A DNA stretch of 64,000 bases from Janthinobacterium sp. CG3 (GTDB lineage: Bacteria; Pseudomonadota; Gammaproteobacteria; Burkholderiales; Burkholderiaceae_D). Position 1 is the first letter of the stretch; every line of letters starts with the position of its first letter. Below are positions 7,200-16,132 of the stretch, piece by piece. A model generated the notes under the pieces. The model was not told the DNA's origin, did no database searches, and saw nothing but the letters and a program-made list of their open reading frames with translations. The DNA lies in the NCBI RefSeq assembly GCF_000344615.1, contig NZ_KB467824.1, positions 2,854,786 to 2,918,785 of the forward strand. Reading direction: 5' to 3'. Made by a program: the position numbers and the translations under genes.

Positions 7200-7862
7200 T
7201 TATTTCAGGCGGCAGCTCAGCAGCCAGTAGTGTTCCAGGCGCAGGATGCGGATTTCGCGCACCTGCGCGGCCAGGCGCTTGCGCAGCGTGCTGTCGGACG
7301 GGAAGTTCTTGATGATCTCGTAGCGCTGGCCGTCGATCGCTGTCAGGAACTGGTAGGTGTTGCCTTCGGCGTCGGTGCGGGCGATGACGTCGCTATGCCC
7401 GTCGACGTAGGTGTCGTCGACCAGCACCAGGACGGTGTCCTTGCCCAGCTTGGCGCGCAATTGGCCCAGGAAACGCTCCTGGTCTTCGCGCTTGACGTGC
7501 GACCACCAGAAACCGGCGAAGCAGGCGGTGAAGCTGCCGATGTCGGCCGGCAGGTCGAAGGCGTCCGCCAGGCTGAACTCGACGCGTTCGAAACCGCGCG
7601 TCTTCGCCAGCTCCAGCATTTCGACGTTGATGTCGGTCGCCAGTACCGACTCCGCCACCTCGTCGAGGGTCTGGGTCCAGTAGCCGGTGCCGCAGGCAAT
7701 CTCCAGCACCTTGTGGCCGCTCAGGACCTCGTCTATCTTGTCGTGCAACTCGTCGAGGTCGTCCTCGACGTCCGGGTTGGCGTAGACGCGGTCGTACTCC
7801 TGCGCTTCCACGGCGTAGAATTGTGCTAGTTGCTCGGTAATCATGTGTTTCTTCTCTGTCAT
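7200..7862 (-). CDS. Class I SAM-dependent methyltransferase
   Basis: A 220-residue cytosolic methyltransferase with a Rossmann fold. Motif I is VLEIACGTGYWT (about residues 51-62), followed by the acidic LATDIN and SLADAFDLP motifs. The downstream FWWSHVKRED and WLLSCRLK segments complete a full-length protein; the C-terminus looks natural rather than cut by the nearby insertion sequence. Start could be the ATG at 7862 or an internal one (MITEQL) six codons later. The substrate is unknown. It lies between the IS and cysB on the same strand, 44 bases from cysB, but read through from cysB is uncertain. Confidence 0.8.
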   Translation of the reverse strand: MTEKKHMITEQLAQFYAVEAQEYDRVYANPDVEDDLDELHDKIDEVLSGHKVLEIACGTGYWTQTLDEVAESVLATDINVEMLELAKTRGFERVEFSLADAFDLPADIGSFTACFAGFWWSHVKREDQERFLGQLRAKLGKDTVLVLVDDTYVDGHSDVIARTDAEGNTYQFLTAIDGQRYEIIKNFPSDSTLRKRLAAQVREIRILRLEHYWLLSCRLK

Positions 7863-7906
7863 ATATTTATCTAAATGAGTGGTACGCGCCGCGCCATCGG
7901 CCCGGC

Positions 7907-8848
7907 TTATAGTTCGTAGTGTTCCTTCTCGCCGCTCATCGCCTGTTCGATCAACTTCCGGTTCAGCGTCGGCGTCAGCAACTCGATGAAGGTGTAGATA
8001 TAGCTGCGCAAATAGGCCCCCTGCTTGACCGCCACGCGCGACACGTTCATGCCGAACAAATGGCCGACGGAGATCGCGCGCAGGTTCTTGTCGCGCTCGG
8101 CGTCAAACGCCATACCCGCTATGATACCAACTCCCATCCCCAACTCGACATAAGTCTTGATGACGTCGGCGTCGATGGCCTCGAGCAGCACGTCCGGCTT
8201 GAGCCCGCGCAACGCGAACGCGTGGTCGATCTTGCTGCGCCCGGCGAAGGCGCCGTCGTAAGTAATCAGCGGAAACGCCGCGATGTCTTCCAGGGTCACC
8301 GACTTCCCTTTCAGCAGCGCATGCTCGGGCGGCACCACCACCACGTGCTCCCATTGGTAGCAGGGCAGCGTGATCAGGCCGTCGATGGCGGCGATCGACT
8401 CGGTGGCGATGGCCAGGTCGGCCTGGTCGCGCTGGACCATTTCGGCGATCTGCCGAGGATTGCCCTGCAACAAAGACAGCCGCACCTTGGGAAACTTCAG
8501 CATAAACGCCTGTACCACCTTCGGCAACGTGTAGCGGGCCTGGGTGTGGGTGGTGGCAATGGTAAAACTGCCGCTGTCCTGGGCCGCGAATTCCTTGCCG
8601 ATACGTTTCAGACTGTCAATTTCTTGCATAATCAGTTCGACCGACTCCAGCACCAGGCGACCCGGTTCGGTCAAGCCGCGGATACGCTTGCCGTGGCGGG
8701 TGAAGATATCGACGCCCAACTCCTCCTCAAGCTCGATGATGGCCTTCGACACACCCGGCTGCGACGTGAACAAGGCCTTGGCGGCGTCGGTCAGGTTGTA
8801 GTTTTGGCGCACAGCTTCACGCACGAAGCGCAGTTGGTGGAGATTCAT
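7907..8848 (-). CDS. cysB: CysB-like LysR-family regulator
   Basis: A 313-residue LysR-type activator with an N-terminal winged helix-turn-helix (LTDAAKALFTSQPGVSKAIIELEEELG) and a C-terminal periplasmic-binding-like effector domain. The Q-N-Y-N-L-T-D-A-A-K and FTRHGKRIRGLTEPG segments are typical of CysB/Cbl. CysB proteins sense N-acetylserine or O-acetylserine and switch on sulfate assimilation. Its placement divergent from the sulfite exporter/cysI-H-D-N cluster strongly supports CysB rather than another LysR. A dyad suited to LysR binding lies in the shared upstream region. It could be a Cbl-type paralog. Confidence 0.88.
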   Translation of the reverse strand: MNLHQLRFVREAVRQNYNLTDAAKALFTSQPGVSKAIIELEEELGVDIFTRHGKRIRGLTEPGRLVLESVELIMQEIDSLKRIGKEFAAQDSGSFTIATTHTQARYTLPKVVQAFMLKFPKVRLSLLQGNPRQIAEMVQRDQADLAIATESIAAIDGLITLPCYQWEHVVVVPPEHALLKGKSVTLEDIAAFPLITYDGAFAGRSKIDHAFALRGLKPDVLLEAIDADVIKTYVELGMGVGIIAGMAFDAERDKNLRAISVGHLFGMNVSRVAVKQGAYLRSYIYTFIELLTPTLNRKLIEQAMSGEKEHYEL

Positions 8849-8928
8849 TACGGTTTTTTGCCCTTGATCACGTCATTTCCGATGGTTTTTTGCTTACTTG
8901 CACTTCCCTTCCCCCATTTTGCGCTCAT

Positions 8929-8953
8929 GCTTATACGCAATCCGCATATAAGC
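8929..8953. promoter_or_regulatory. Candidate CysB operator (dyad with T-N11-A core)
   Basis: GCTTATA (8929-8935) and TATAAGC (8947-8953) form a perfect 7-bp inverted repeat 11 bases apart in the 175-bp region between cysB and the divergent exporter gene. LysR-family proteins bind such T-N11-A dyads and usually regulate both the divergent target and themselves. Confidence 0.55.
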
Positions 8954-9023
8954 AAATGAGTAGGAAGTAGTAGGGAATGAAGACGAAGTTTATTACTATT
9001 GCAGGTACTTTGGGGGCGCGTAC

Positions 9024-9800
9024 ATGACTTTAACTTATATAGTGTCGGGGTTTGGGGTGGGATTGCTGGTCGGCATGACCGGTGTGGGCGGCGGGTCTTT
9101 GATGACGCCGCTGCTAACCTTGCTGTTCGGCGTGCCGCCGTCGGTTGCCGTCGGCACCGACCTGGCGTTCGCGGCCGTGACCAAGAGCGCCGGCACGCTG
9201 ACGCACCGCCTGCGTGGCACCGTGCGCTGGGACATCGTCAAGCTGCTGTGCATGGGCGCGCTGCCGGCCGCCGTGGCCGCCACGCTGGCGCTCAAGTCCT
9301 TCGGCGCGCTGGACAAGGAAATCGGCGTCGTGATCCGCTACTCGATCGCCTGCTCGGTACTGCTGACCGTGGTCGCGCTGATCTTCAAGGGCAAGATGCT
9401 GAACTGGGTCAACGCCCACCCGGAAAAACAATTGCAGGGCAAGGCGCTGGCCCGCGCCACCGTCATCTGCGGCGCCGCCCTCGGCGTGCTCGTCACGGTG
9501 TCGTCGATCGGCGCCGGCGCCATCGGCGCGACGCTGCTGGTGATGATGTATCCACGCATGAGCGCGGCCGAAGTGGCCGGCACCGACATCGCCTACGCCG
9601 TGCCGCTGACGGCCATCGCCGCCTTCGGCCACTGGTGGCTCGGCTCGATCGACTGGGTGCTGCTGGGTTCGCTACTGATCGGCTCGCTGCCCGGCATCAC
9701 CCTCGGTTCCTGGGTGGCGCGCGCGGTGCCCGAGCGCTTCCTGCGCGTGTTGCTGGCCATGACGCTGACCGGCGTCGCCGTCAAACTGATGTCGCAGTAA
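9024..9800 (+). CDS. TauE/SafE-family sulfite exporter
   Basis: A 258-residue inner-membrane protein made almost entirely of hydrophobic helices (about 7-8), with the family's glycine-rich N-terminal motif (GLLVGMTGVGGGSLMTPLL) and the repeated motif in the second half (SSIGAGAIGATLLVMMYP). Family members export sulfite or organosulfonates, or move related anions. It is the first gene after the divergent cysB promoter region and lies 89 bases ahead of cysI, so it probably protects against sulfite overflow from assimilation. The substrate is inferred from context. Confidence 0.85.
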   Translation: MTLTYIVSGFGVGLLVGMTGVGGGSLMTPLLTLLFGVPPSVAVGTDLAFAAVTKSAGTLTHRLRGTVRWDIVKLLCMGALPAAVAATLALKSFGALDKEIGVVIRYSIACSVLLTVVALIFKGKMLNWVNAHPEKQLQGKALARATVICGAALGVLVTVSSIGAGAIGATLLVMMYPRMSAAEVAGTDIAYAVPLTAIAAFGHWWLGSIDWVLLGSLLIGSLPGITLGSWVARAVPERFLRVLLAMTLTGVAVKLMSQ

Positions 9801-9889
9801 GCGGCGGCCAGCGCCCCAACAACTTTAGTATAGTTAACCGCATCCACTATCATTACAGTAGTCGTTCAGCTTTTTTTAGGATTCTTGCC

Positions 9890-11578
9890 ATGTATCAATA
9901 CGATCAATACGACCACCTCATCGTCAAGGAACGCATTGCCCAATACCGCAACCAGGTAGAGCGCCGGATTGCGAACGAACTGACGGAGGAGGAATTCATT
10001 CCCCTGCGCCTGCAAAACGGCCTGTACATGCAGCGCCACGCCTACATGCTGCGCATCGCCGTGCCGTACGGCCTGCTGTCGTCGAAACAGATGCGCATGT
10101 TCGCCACCATCGCCCGCAAGTACGACCGCGGCTATGGCCACTTCACCACGCGCCAAAACATCCAGTTCAACTGGATTGAACTGGAACAGACGCCGCAGAT
10201 CCTCAGCGACCTGGCCTCGGTCGAGATGCACGCCATCCAGACTTCGGGCAACTGCATCCGCAACACCACCTCGGACCCGTACGCCGGCGTCGCCCACGAC
10301 GAGATCATCGATCCGCGCCCGTACGCCGAAGTGTTGCGCCAGTGGAGCACCTTCCACCCCGAATTCATCGCCCTGCCGCGCAAGTTCAAGGTCGCCATCA
10401 ACGGCGCCAAGGACGACCGCGCCGCCATCGCCGTGCACGACATCGGCCTGACCGCCGTCTACAACGAGGCCGGCGAAATCGGCTTCAAGGTCATGGTCGG
10501 CGGCGGCATGGGCCGCACGCCCATCCTGGGCAGCGTGATCCGCGACTTCCTGCCGTGGCAGCACCTGCTGACCTACACCCAGGCGGTGATGCGCGTCTAC
10601 AACCAGTACGGCCGGCGCGACAACAAATACAAGGCGCGCATCAAGATTTTGCTCAAGGCCATCGGCGCCGAGGAATTCGCCCGCCAAGTCGAGGCCGAAT
10701 GGGTCGACCTGAAGGACGGCCCGGAAACCCTGACGACCGAGGAAATGTCGCGCGTGGTGGACTACTTCAAGCCGCACGCCTACGCCACCCTGCCGGCGCT
10801 GGACCCGCTGCTTGAGCACGCCGACAACAAGGCCTTCGCCAACTGGCTGCAACGCAACGTCAAGCCGCACAAGGTGCCGGGCTACGCCATCGCCGTGCTG
10901 TCGCTGAAGAAAACCGGCGTGCCGCCGGGCGACGCCACCGCCGAGCAGATCGACTTCGTCGCCGAGCTGGCCGACCGCTACAGCTTCGGCGAACTGCGCG
11001 TCACCCACGAGCAAAACCTGGTGCTGGCCGACGTCGAGCAGTCGCAGTTGTTCAAGCTGTGGCAGGAAGTCAAGGCGCACGGCCTGGCCACGCCGAACAT
11101 CGGCTTGCTGACCGACATGATCTGCTGCCCGGGCGGCGACTTCTGCTCGCTTGCCAACGCCAAGTCGCTGCCGATCGCCGCCGCCATCGCCGAGCGCTTC
11201 GACAACATCGATTTCCAGCACGACATCGGCGAGATCGAACTGAACATCTCGGGCTGCATCAACGCCTGCGGCCACCACCACGTCGGCGCCATCGGCGTGC
11301 TGGGCGTCGACAAGGACGGCAGCGAATGGTATCAAGTGTCGATCGGCGGTTCGCAAGGCAACCACGCCGCCATCGGCAAGATCATCGGACCGTCGTTCTC
11401 CTCGCTGCAAATGCCGGAGGTCATCGACCGCCTGCTGCAAGTCTATGTGCGCGAGCGCTACGAGGACGAACGCTTCGTCGACACCGCCCAGCGCCTGGGC
11501 GTGGCGCCGTTCAAGGAACACGTATATGCAACGCCGATCAAGGTCGGCCATCTGGTTGGGGAAGACGACTATGTTTGA
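9890..11578 (+). CDS. cysI: Assimilatory sulfite reductase, hemoprotein (CysI-like)
   Basis: A 562-residue siroheme/4Fe-4S enzyme that reduces sulfite to sulfide with six electrons. It has the duplicated ferredoxin-like/hemoprotein architecture. The signature GHFTTRQNIQFNW occurs early. The cluster-ligating cysteines are in CCPGGDFCSLANAKS (about 411-418) and NISGCINACGHHH (about 454-458). The ATG at 9890 follows AGGA and starts the typical MYQYDQYD; the frame stays open far upstream but overlaps the exporter gene. No cysJ flavoprotein is nearby, so the electron donor may be ferredoxin or a separate reductase. It overlaps the next gene by 8 bases. A nitrite reductase role is less likely in this cluster. 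Confidence 0.9.
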   Translation: MYQYDQYDHLIVKERIAQYRNQVERRIANELTEEEFIPLRLQNGLYMQRHAYMLRIAVPYGLLSSKQMRMFATIARKYDRGYGHFTTRQNIQFNWIELEQTPQILSDLASVEMHAIQTSGNCIRNTTSDPYAGVAHDEIIDPRPYAEVLRQWSTFHPEFIALPRKFKVAINGAKDDRAAIAVHDIGLTAVYNEAGEIGFKVMVGGGMGRTPILGSVIRDFLPWQHLLTYTQAVMRVYNQYGRRDNKYKARIKILLKAIGAEEFARQVEAEWVDLKDGPETLTTEEMSRVVDYFKPHAYATLPALDPLLEHADNKAFANWLQRNVKPHKVPGYAIAVLSLKKTGVPPGDATAEQIDFVAELADRYSFGELRVTHEQNLVLADVEQSQLFKLWQEVKAHGLATPNIGLLTDMICCPGGDFCSLANAKSLPIAAAIAERFDNIDFQHDIGEIELNISGCINACGHHHVGAIGVLGVDKDGSEWYQVSIGGSQGNHAAIGKIIGPSFSSLQMPEVIDRLLQVYVRERYEDERFVDTAQRLGVAPFKEHVYATPIKVGHLVGEDDYV

Positions 11579-12131
11579 AGTACGCGAAGAAATCATTAAG
11601 AACGCGGCCGTGGTGGCGAACCACTGGGGCCTGCTGCGCCTGGACGAGGGCGACAGCGCCGACAGCGTAACCGTTCCGGCCGGCAAGGCCATCGTGCCGC
11701 TGGCGGTCTGGCTGGCGCGGCGCGCCGAGCTGGCCGCGCGCCTGCCCGACATCGGCGTCTGGCTGGCCAGCGACGAGCGCCCGGAGGCGCTGGGCGCCGA
11801 CGTCGCGCTGCTGGCCGTCATCGCCGTCGACTTCCCGAAATTCACCGACGGCCGCGGCTACTCGATCGCCTACAACCTGCGCGCCCGCCTCGGCTTCAAG
11901 GGCGAGCTGCGGGCCATCGGCGACGTGCTGCGCGACCAGTTGTTCTCGATGCACCGGGTCGGCTTCGACGCCTACGCGACGCGGCCGGACCGCAGCATCC
12001 ACGACGCGCTCAAGGGCCTGTCGGTGTTTTCCGAAACCTACCAGGCGTCGTGGGACGACAAAACGCCACTGTTCCGGCGCCACCACCGCGAAGCCCCTAC
12101 ACCGGACGCCGACGTCGGCTTCGGCATTTAA
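11571..12131 (+). CDS. DUF934 protein, sulfite reductase accessory
   Basis: A 186-residue cytosolic protein of the DUF934 family. Members are almost always encoded directly after cysI-type sulfite reductases in proteobacteria lacking cysJ. The ATG overlaps the last codons of cysI by 8 bases, which indicates translational coupling. Conserved features are LLAVIAVDFPKFTDGRGYS and the segment RLGFKGELRAIGDVLRDQLFSM. Its biochemical role is not established; an assembly or electron-transfer helper for CysI is inference from context. Confidence 0.85.
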   Translation: MFEVREEIIKNAAVVANHWGLLRLDEGDSADSVTVPAGKAIVPLAVWLARRAELAARLPDIGVWLASDERPEALGADVALLAVIAVDFPKFTDGRGYSIAYNLRARLGFKGELRAIGDVLRDQLFSMHRVGFDAYATRPDRSIHDALKGLSVFSETYQASWDDKTPLFRRHHREAPTPDADVGFGI

Positions 12132-12143
12132 GGAAACGACTCC

Positions 12144-12860
12144 ATGAACGACCTGACCGCCCTCGTCGCCAGCACCCGCCAGACCTTAGAGCGCATCGCC
12201 AGTGACTTCACGCCGGCCGTGTTCGCGTCCAGCCTGGCCGCCGAGGACATGGTGCTGACCGACCTGATCCTGAAGGCGAAGCTGCCCATCGGCATCTTCT
12301 CGCTGGAAACGGGCCGCCTGCACGCCGAAACCCTGGCCGTGCTCGACAAGATCAAGGCGCGCTACGGCGCCGACGTCGCGCTGTACCGCCCGCAGCCGGA
12401 GGCGGTCGACGCCTACGTCGCGCAACACGGCTTGAACGCCTTCTACGACAGCGTCGAGATGCGCCGCGAATGCTGCCGCGTGCGCAAGGTCGAGCCGCTC
12501 GGGCGCGCCCTGGCCGGCAACAAGGCCTGGGTCACCGGCCAGCGCCGCGCCCAGTCGAGCACGCGCGCCGAGTTGCACGTCGAGCAAGACGATCCCGACC
12601 ACGGCATGACCAAGTTCAATCCGCTGGCCGATTGGAGCGAAGAGGACGTATGGCAATACATTCGCGATAACAATGTGCCTTACAATGCCTTGCACGACCA
12701 GGGCTATCCGTCGATCGGCTGCCAGCCGTGCACCCGCGCCGTCGAACCGGGCGAGGACGTGCGCGCCGGCCGCTGGTGGTGGGAAAACCCGGACTCGAAG
12801 GAATGCGGCCTGCACATGGTGGACGGCAAACTCATACGCATCAAATCCGTTGCAGCTTGA
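12144..12860 (+). CDS. cysH: Assimilatory adenylylsulfate (APS) reductase
   Basis: A 238-residue PP-loop-related reductase that converts APS to sulfite using thioredoxin. It has the CC and CxxC pairs that ligate a 4Fe-4S cluster in APS-type enzymes (RECCRVRK, GCQPC) and the active-site KECGLH near the C-terminus. PAPS-type CysH proteins lack the paired cysteines, so APS specificity is likely. This agrees with the absence of an APS kinase (cysC) in the cluster. It lies 12 bases after the DUF934 gene and 29 bases before cysD. Confidence 0.9.
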   Translation: MNDLTALVASTRQTLERIASDFTPAVFASSLAAEDMVLTDLILKAKLPIGIFSLETGRLHAETLAVLDKIKARYGADVALYRPQPEAVDAYVAQHGLNAFYDSVEMRRECCRVRKVEPLGRALAGNKAWVTGQRRAQSSTRAELHVEQDDPDHGMTKFNPLADWSEEDVWQYIRDNNVPYNALHDQGYPSIGCQPCTRAVEPGEDVRAGRWWWENPDSKECGLHMVDGKLIRIKSVAA

Positions 12861-12889
12861 ATCAACACACTATCAATAACATCAGGCCT

Positions 12890-13801
12890 ATGAATACCAT
12901 ATTAAACGAGCGTCACCTCGATAGCCTCGAGTCAGAAGCGATCCACATCATGCGCGAAGTGGCGGCCGAGTGCGCCAATCCGGCGCTGCTGTTCTCCGGC
13001 GGCAAGGATTCCGTCGTCATGCTGCGCCTGGCCGAAAAAGCCTTCCGCCCTGGCAAGTTCCCCTTCCCGCTGGTGCACATCGACACCGGCCACAACTTCG
13101 CCGAGGTCATCACCTTCCGCGACAAGAAAGTGGCCGAACTGGGCGAACGCCTGATCGTCGGTTCGGTCGAGGAATCGATCCGCCGCGGCACCGTGCGCCT
13201 GCGCAACCCGGCGACCGACTCGCGCAACGCCGCGCAAGCGGTGACCTTGCTTGAAACCATCGCCGAACATAAATTCGACGCCTGCATCGGCGGCGCCCGC
13301 CGCGACGAGGAAAAAGCCCGCGCCAAGGAGCGCATCTTCTCCTTCCGCGACGAGTTCGGCCAGTGGGACCCGAAAGCCCAGCGCCCCGAGCTGTGGGACT
13401 TGTACAACACCCGCGTGCATCCGGGCGAAAACATGCGCGTGTTCCCGATCTCCAACTGGACCGAGCTGGACGTGTGGCAATACATCGCCCGCGAAAAACT
13501 GGAACTGCCGCCGATCTACTTCGCGCACGAGCGCCAGGTGATCCCGCGCAACGGCCTGCTGGTGCCGCTGACCGACCTGACGCCGGCGCTGCCGGGCGAG
13601 ACCGTCGAAACGCAAGTGGTGCGCTTTCGCACCGTCGGCGACATCTCCTGCACCTGCCCGGTGTCGTCTAGCGCCTCGACGGTCGAGCAGATCATCGCCG
13701 AAACGGCCGTCACCCAGATCACCGAACGCGGCGCCACCCGGATGGACGACCAAACCTCCGAAGCGTCGATGGAAAAACGTAAGAAAGCAGGGTACTTCTG
13801 A
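12890..13801 (+). CDS. cysD: Sulfate adenylyltransferase subunit 2
   Basis: A 303-residue ATP pyrophosphatase of the PP-loop family (SGGKDSVVML at about residues 35-44) that forms APS from sulfate and ATP with CysN. The family's IGGARRDEEKARAKER, WDLYN and ISNWTELDVWQYI segments and the C-terminal RKKAGYF are all present. The ATG at 12890 begins the usual MNTILNERHL; upstream frame is not conserved in type. Its stop TGA overlaps the start of cysN by one base, so the two subunits are translationally coupled. Confidence 0.95.
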   Translation: MNTILNERHLDSLESEAIHIMREVAAECANPALLFSGGKDSVVMLRLAEKAFRPGKFPFPLVHIDTGHNFAEVITFRDKKVAELGERLIVGSVEESIRRGTVRLRNPATDSRNAAQAVTLLETIAEHKFDACIGGARRDEEKARAKERIFSFRDEFGQWDPKAQRPELWDLYNTRVHPGENMRVFPISNWTELDVWQYIAREKLELPPIYFAHERQVIPRNGLLVPLTDLTPALPGETVETQVVRFRTVGDISCTCPVSSSASTVEQIIAETAVTQITERGATRMDDQTSEASMEKRKKAGYF

Positions 13802-15105
13802 TGAACGCAATCAACGACAACATTTCCGAACGCGGCATGCTGCGCTTCATCACGGCCGGTTCGGTCGACGACGGCAAGAGCACGCTGATCGGCCGCCTGC
13901 TGTTCGACAGCAAGGGCATCTTCGCCGACCAGCTCGACGCCATGTCGCGCTCCAAGCACAAGCGCACCGTCGGCGACGCCGTCGACCTGTCGCTGCTGAC
14001 CGACGGCCTGGAAGCCGAACGCGAGCAAGGCATCACCATCGACGTGGCCTACCGCTACTTCGCCACGCCGAAACGCAAGTTCATCATCGCCGACACCCCC
14101 GGCCACGAGCAATACACCCGCAACATGGTCACCGGCGCCTCGACCGCCGACGCCGTCATCATCCTCATCGACGTCTCCAAGGTCAAGCTGGGCGACGACG
14201 GCAGCGTCGAACTGCTGATCCAGACCAAGCGCCACTCGACCATCGCCCACCTGCTGCAAATCGAGCACGTGGTCGTCGCCGTCAACAAGATGGACCTGGT
14301 CGGCTACGACGAAACCGTCTACGAGCGCATCGTCGCGGCCTACCGCGAATTCGCCGTCAGCCTGGGCCTGAAGGACATCACGCCGATTCCCCTGTCGGCG
14401 CTGACCGGCGACAACGTCGTCGAGCGCGGCGACAAACTGGGCTGGTACACCGGCCCGACCCTGATCGAGCTGCTCGAATCGCTGTCGGTCTACGACGACT
14501 CGCACGACGCGCCGTTCCGCTTCCCGGTGCAACTGGTGGCGCGCCACAACGGCCACGAAGCCAACGACTTCCGCGGCTACATGGGGCGCATCGAAGCGGG
14601 CAAGGTCAGCGTCGGCGACAAGCTGGTGGTGCAACCGTCCGGCCAGAGCGCGACCGTCAAAGACATCGTCACCATGGACGGCTCGCTGGCCAGCGCCGTG
14701 GTCGGCCAGTCGGTCACGCTGCTGCTCAATGAATACCTCGACATCTCGCGCGGCGACATGCTGGCCGGCGCCGACCGCCCGGCCACCTTGCTCAAGAACG
14801 TCGTCGCCGACGTCTGCTGGCTGTCCGAGGACGGACTCGACCTGCGCCGCAAGTACTGGATCAAGCACGGCACCAAGCAGACCGCCGCCAAGGTGACGGC
14901 GATCGAGACCCTGCTCGACATCAACACCCAGCAGCGCCACCCGGCCGAGGGGCTGAAGCTGAACGACATCGCGCGCATCGCGCTGACCGTGCAGCAAGCG
15001 CTGGCGGCCGACGCCTACGACGATATCCGCGCCACCGGCGCCTTCATCCTGATCGACGAAGTGACGCATCAAACCGTCGCCGCCGGCATGATCCGGCTCG
15101 GCTAA
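13801..15105 (+). CDS. cysN: Sulfate adenylyltransferase subunit 1 (GTPase)
   Basis: A 434-residue EF-Tu-like GTPase that drives APS formation by CysD. GTP motifs are all visible: G1 AGSVDDGKSTLIGR, G2 region EREQGITIDVAYRYF, G3 DTPGHEQYTRN, G4 NKMD, G5 SALTG. The C-terminal half has the beta-barrel domains II and III. No APS-kinase (CysC) extension is fused, in keeping with APS-type CysH. Confidence 0.95.
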   Translation: MNAINDNISERGMLRFITAGSVDDGKSTLIGRLLFDSKGIFADQLDAMSRSKHKRTVGDAVDLSLLTDGLEAEREQGITIDVAYRYFATPKRKFIIADTPGHEQYTRNMVTGASTADAVIILIDVSKVKLGDDGSVELLIQTKRHSTIAHLLQIEHVVVAVNKMDLVGYDETVYERIVAAYREFAVSLGLKDITPIPLSALTGDNVVERGDKLGWYTGPTLIELLESLSVYDDSHDAPFRFPVQLVARHNGHEANDFRGYMGRIEAGKVSVGDKLVVQPSGQSATVKDIVTMDGSLASAVVGQSVTLLLNEYLDISRGDMLAGADRPATLLKNVVADVCWLSEDGLDLRRKYWIKHGTKQTAAKVTAIETLLDINTQQRHPAEGLKLNDIARIALTVQQALAADAYDDIRATGAFILIDEVTHQTVAAGMIRLG

Positions 15106-15115
15106 GGAGAACGGC

Positions 15116-15898
15116 ATGGCACCCGCATCCCACTTCGGTAAAGTCTTCCTGATCGGCGCCGGCCCCGGCGCCCAGGACTTGATGACCATGCGCGGCGCGC
15201 GCCTGCTGGCGCAAGCCGACGTCGTGCTGCACGACGCGCTGGTCACCGGCGAGATGCTGGAGCTGTGCCCGCAGGCCTTGAAGATTTTGGTCGGCAAGCG
15301 CTGCGGCCAGTTGTCGACGGCGCAAGCCTTCATCAACAAGCAACTGGTCGACAACGCGAAGAAATTCGCCCTGGTGGTGCGTTTGAAGGGCGGCGATCCG
15401 ATGCTGTTCGGCCGCGCCGACGAGGAATTGCGCGCGCTGGAGGAAGCCGGCATCGACGTCGAGGTGGTGCCCGGCATCACCACCGCGCTGGCGGCGGCGG
15501 CGGCCAGCAAGCAGCCTTTGACCAAGCGCGGCGTGGCGCGCAGCGTGGCGTTTTTCACGTCCAGCACCGCGCCCGACCAGCCCGACCACGTCGCCATTCC
15601 CGACAGCGACACGCTGGTGCAGTACATGGGCGGACGCGAGGCCATCGCCACGGCCAAGCGCATGCTCGAACAGGGCCGCCGCGCCGACACGCCGGTGCTG
15701 GTGATTGAAAATTGCAGCCGGCCGGACCAGCGCGTGCTGCGCCTGGAGCTGGCCACGCTGGCGCAGGGACTGGGCGCGACCCACGGCCCGGTGCTGGTGA
15801 TGCTGGGCGACGCCATGGCGATGCGCGAACACCAACAGGTGGGCGCCGAATCCGGCGCACCGGCGGCGGGCCGCCTCAGCGCCTGCCTCAGCGCCTGA
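15116..15898 (+). CDS. cobA: Uroporphyrinogen-III C-methyltransferase (SUMT)
   Basis: A 260-residue enzyme that methylates uroporphyrinogen III twice to precorrin-2, the first committed step to siroheme, the cofactor of CysI. It shows FLIGAGPGAQDLMTMRG at the N-terminus, VVRLKGGDPMLFGRADEE and PGITTALAAAAA, all diagnostic. It lacks the CysG dehydrogenase/chelatase half. It is the last gene of the cluster, 10 bases after cysN with an AAGGAGA ribosome site. Confidence 0.92.
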   Translation: MAPASHFGKVFLIGAGPGAQDLMTMRGARLLAQADVVLHDALVTGEMLELCPQALKILVGKRCGQLSTAQAFINKQLVDNAKKFALVVRLKGGDPMLFGRADEELRALEEAGIDVEVVPGITTALAAAAASKQPLTKRGVARSVAFFTSSTAPDQPDHVAIPDSDTLVQYMGGREAIATAKRMLEQGRRADTPVLVIENCSRPDQRVLRLELATLAQGLGATHGPVLVMLGDAMAMREHQQVGAESGAPAAGRLSACLSA

Positions 15899-16132
15899 TT
15901 CCCGGGCGCCGGTGCGCGCCTTAGCGTTCATTTAAACCAGAAGCGTAAAACCGGGGTCAGGCCTGAAGGCCGGGCCTCGTCGCCTTGGCGCCGGCTCTTT
16001 GCCCTTGCTGGGTTTTTCTGCGTTGCCGGCCCGCTAATGTCTATTCGCGCGCGCGTTCCCGTATTTTGACTACCGGGACAGGCGATAGTTGTGTATAAGA
16101 TTAGCTCTTTCAGCTTGCCTAGTTTCCGAAAT
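15899..16132. other. Intergenic region after the sulfur cluster
   Basis: This 234-base gap holds part of the CCGGGGTCAG repeat near 15950, with the local palindrome AGGCCTGAAGGCCGGGCCT, and no gene. A clear terminator for the sulfate cluster was not found. Confidence 0.35.

Noticed and set aside
7200-7862. Methyltransferase truncated by the IS
   Set aside because: The IS end repeat is about 70 bases away, and the C-terminus WLLSCRLK looks complete.
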